From assembly GCF_020531985.1 (NCBI RefSeq), contig NZ_JAJAVQ010000004.1, positions 310,001 to 374,000 on the forward strand: a stretch of DNA of 64,000 nucleotides, given 5' to 3'. The DNA is from Rheinheimera aquimaris (lineage in GTDB: Bacteria > Pseudomonadota > Gammaproteobacteria > Enterobacterales > Alteromonadaceae). Positions 63,382 to 64,000 of the stretch are shown one piece after another. The notes beneath the pieces are model-generated. The model saw nothing but the letters and a program-made list of their open reading frames with translations. It searched no databases and had not been told where the DNA came from. The position numbers and the translations under genes are program-made. Numbering within the stretch: the first letter of the stretch is position 1; the number at the start of each line of letters is the position of its first letter.

Positions 63382-64000
63382 ATGCAACGTACTCCCCTGA
63401 TAGCTGCGAACTGGAAAATGAATGGTTCTGCTGCACTGGTCGAGGAAATAACCCGGGAACTGACTGGTCTGGAACTGTCAGATACTGAAGTGCTGATATG
63501 CCCGCCAGCGACGCTGATTAACCGTTTTAGCGCTGAGCGTAATTTTGCGCTGGGCGCGCAAAACGTTAGCCATGAGAAAGCAGGTGCTTTCACGGGCGAG
63601 CTCAGTACAGATTTGCTGCTTGAAGCAGGGGCTCGCTTTGTTATCATCGGCCACTCAGAACGGCGTACGCTTAATTTTGAAAGTGACGCGTTGATTGCTG
63701 CCAAGCTTGCCGCGGCAGTAAATGCAGGTCTGACGCCGGTGCTGTGTATCGGTGAAACACTGGAGCAGCGGCAACAAGAAAAAACGCAGCAGGTTCTTGC
63801 GCGGCAACTTGATGCGGTGTATGCTTCGCAGCCCGAATTACTGGCGAAATCAGTGATTGCGTACGAGCCCATTTGGGCTATTGGTACAGGTGAGTCGGCG
63901 ACACCGCAACAGGCACAGACGACGCATGCGTTTATCAGGCAACATCTGAAACAATACGATACGCAATCTGCAATACGGGTAAAATTATTGTATGGCGGCA
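63382..64000 (+). CDS. tpiA: Triosephosphate isomerase, partial (3' end outside window)
   Basis: The first 206 residues are present. ATG 63382 (GGGATAG upstream). N-terminal IAANWKMNGS with the active-site Asn and Lys, catalytic His in IIGHSERRTLN and Glu in SVIAYEPIWAIGTGESATPQQ are seen; the last residues of the barrel are cut off by the window edge. It interconverts DHAP and glyceraldehyde 3-phosphate, the same triose made by the KDPG aldolase in the pectin block. Confidence 0.97.
   Translation, partial: MQRTPLIAANWKMNGSAALVEEITRELTGLELSDTEVLICPPATLINRFSAERNFALGAQNVSHEKAGAFTGELSTDLLLEAGARFVIIGHSERRTLNFESDALIAAKLAAAVNAGLTPVLCIGETLEQRQQEKTQQVLARQLDAVYASQPELLAKSVIAYEPIWAIGTGESATPQQAQTTHAFIRQHLKQYDTQSAIRVKLLYGG

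Overview
The window is a chromosomal segment of a gammaproteobacterium, most likely of the Rheinheimera / Alishewanella / Arsukibacterium group. That placement is an inference from gene order, protein style and the pectin genes; there is no rRNA here to confirm it. Coding density is high. No transposase, integrase, prophage gene or CRISPR array was seen.

Left flank (1-7.9 kb): the 5' part of an AsmA/DUF748-like gene, tmRNA (tag ANDETYAIAA) beside smpB, then ratA-rnfH, bamE, recN (tandem LexA-like boxes), nadK, hrcA and grpE. hrcA and grpE each have their own sigma32-type promoter.

Pectin block (8.1-33.9 kb): a nearly complete pathway from polymer to central metabolism. A CE12 esterase, a DUF4861-GH105 fusion and a TonB receptor lie on the minus strand. 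On the plus strand are kduD, kduI, a TRAP transporter (P, Q, M), an IclR-type and a LacI-type regulator, a GH28 polygalacturonase, uxaA, uxaC, a UxuB-type reductase, KDPG aldolase, KDG kinase, gapN, a PL10-PL1 fused lyase and a VOC protein. Lyase/GH105 products enter through KduI and KduD. Galacturonate released by GH28 enters through UxaC, the UxuB-type reductase and UxaA. Both routes meet at KDG, then KdgK and KdgA give pyruvate plus glyceraldehyde 3-phosphate, which GapN oxidises. A 49-bp double-operator cassette (two palindromes, centres 33 bp apart) occurs upstream of both the TonB receptor and the polygalacturonase, with a single further site before uxaA. A different, IclR-like palindrome lies before kduD.

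Four copies of a structured intergenic repeat are scattered through this block (7936, 25805, 29077, 29247). Their stems change sequence but keep pairing, and their hairpin loops carry GGA. They are the best candidate here for an undescribed element.

Right flank (34-64 kb): an FAD/Fe-S D-lactate dehydrogenase-like enzyme, a multi-PAS sensor kinase with an HPt-REC-GGDEF partner, luxS, dnaK-dnaJ (sigma32 promoter), an M48 metalloprotease lipoprotein, an NhaC-family transporter whose promoter spacer is filled by two MetJ-like boxes (so probably a methionine transporter), an LplT-PlsC fusion, a TPR protein, a SCO1 protein, dapB, carAB (with a terminator-like hairpin in the leader), greA, a hypothetical gene, yhbY, rlmE, ftsH, folP, glmM and the start of tpiA. 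grpE and dnaK lie about 34 kb apart with the pectin block between them.
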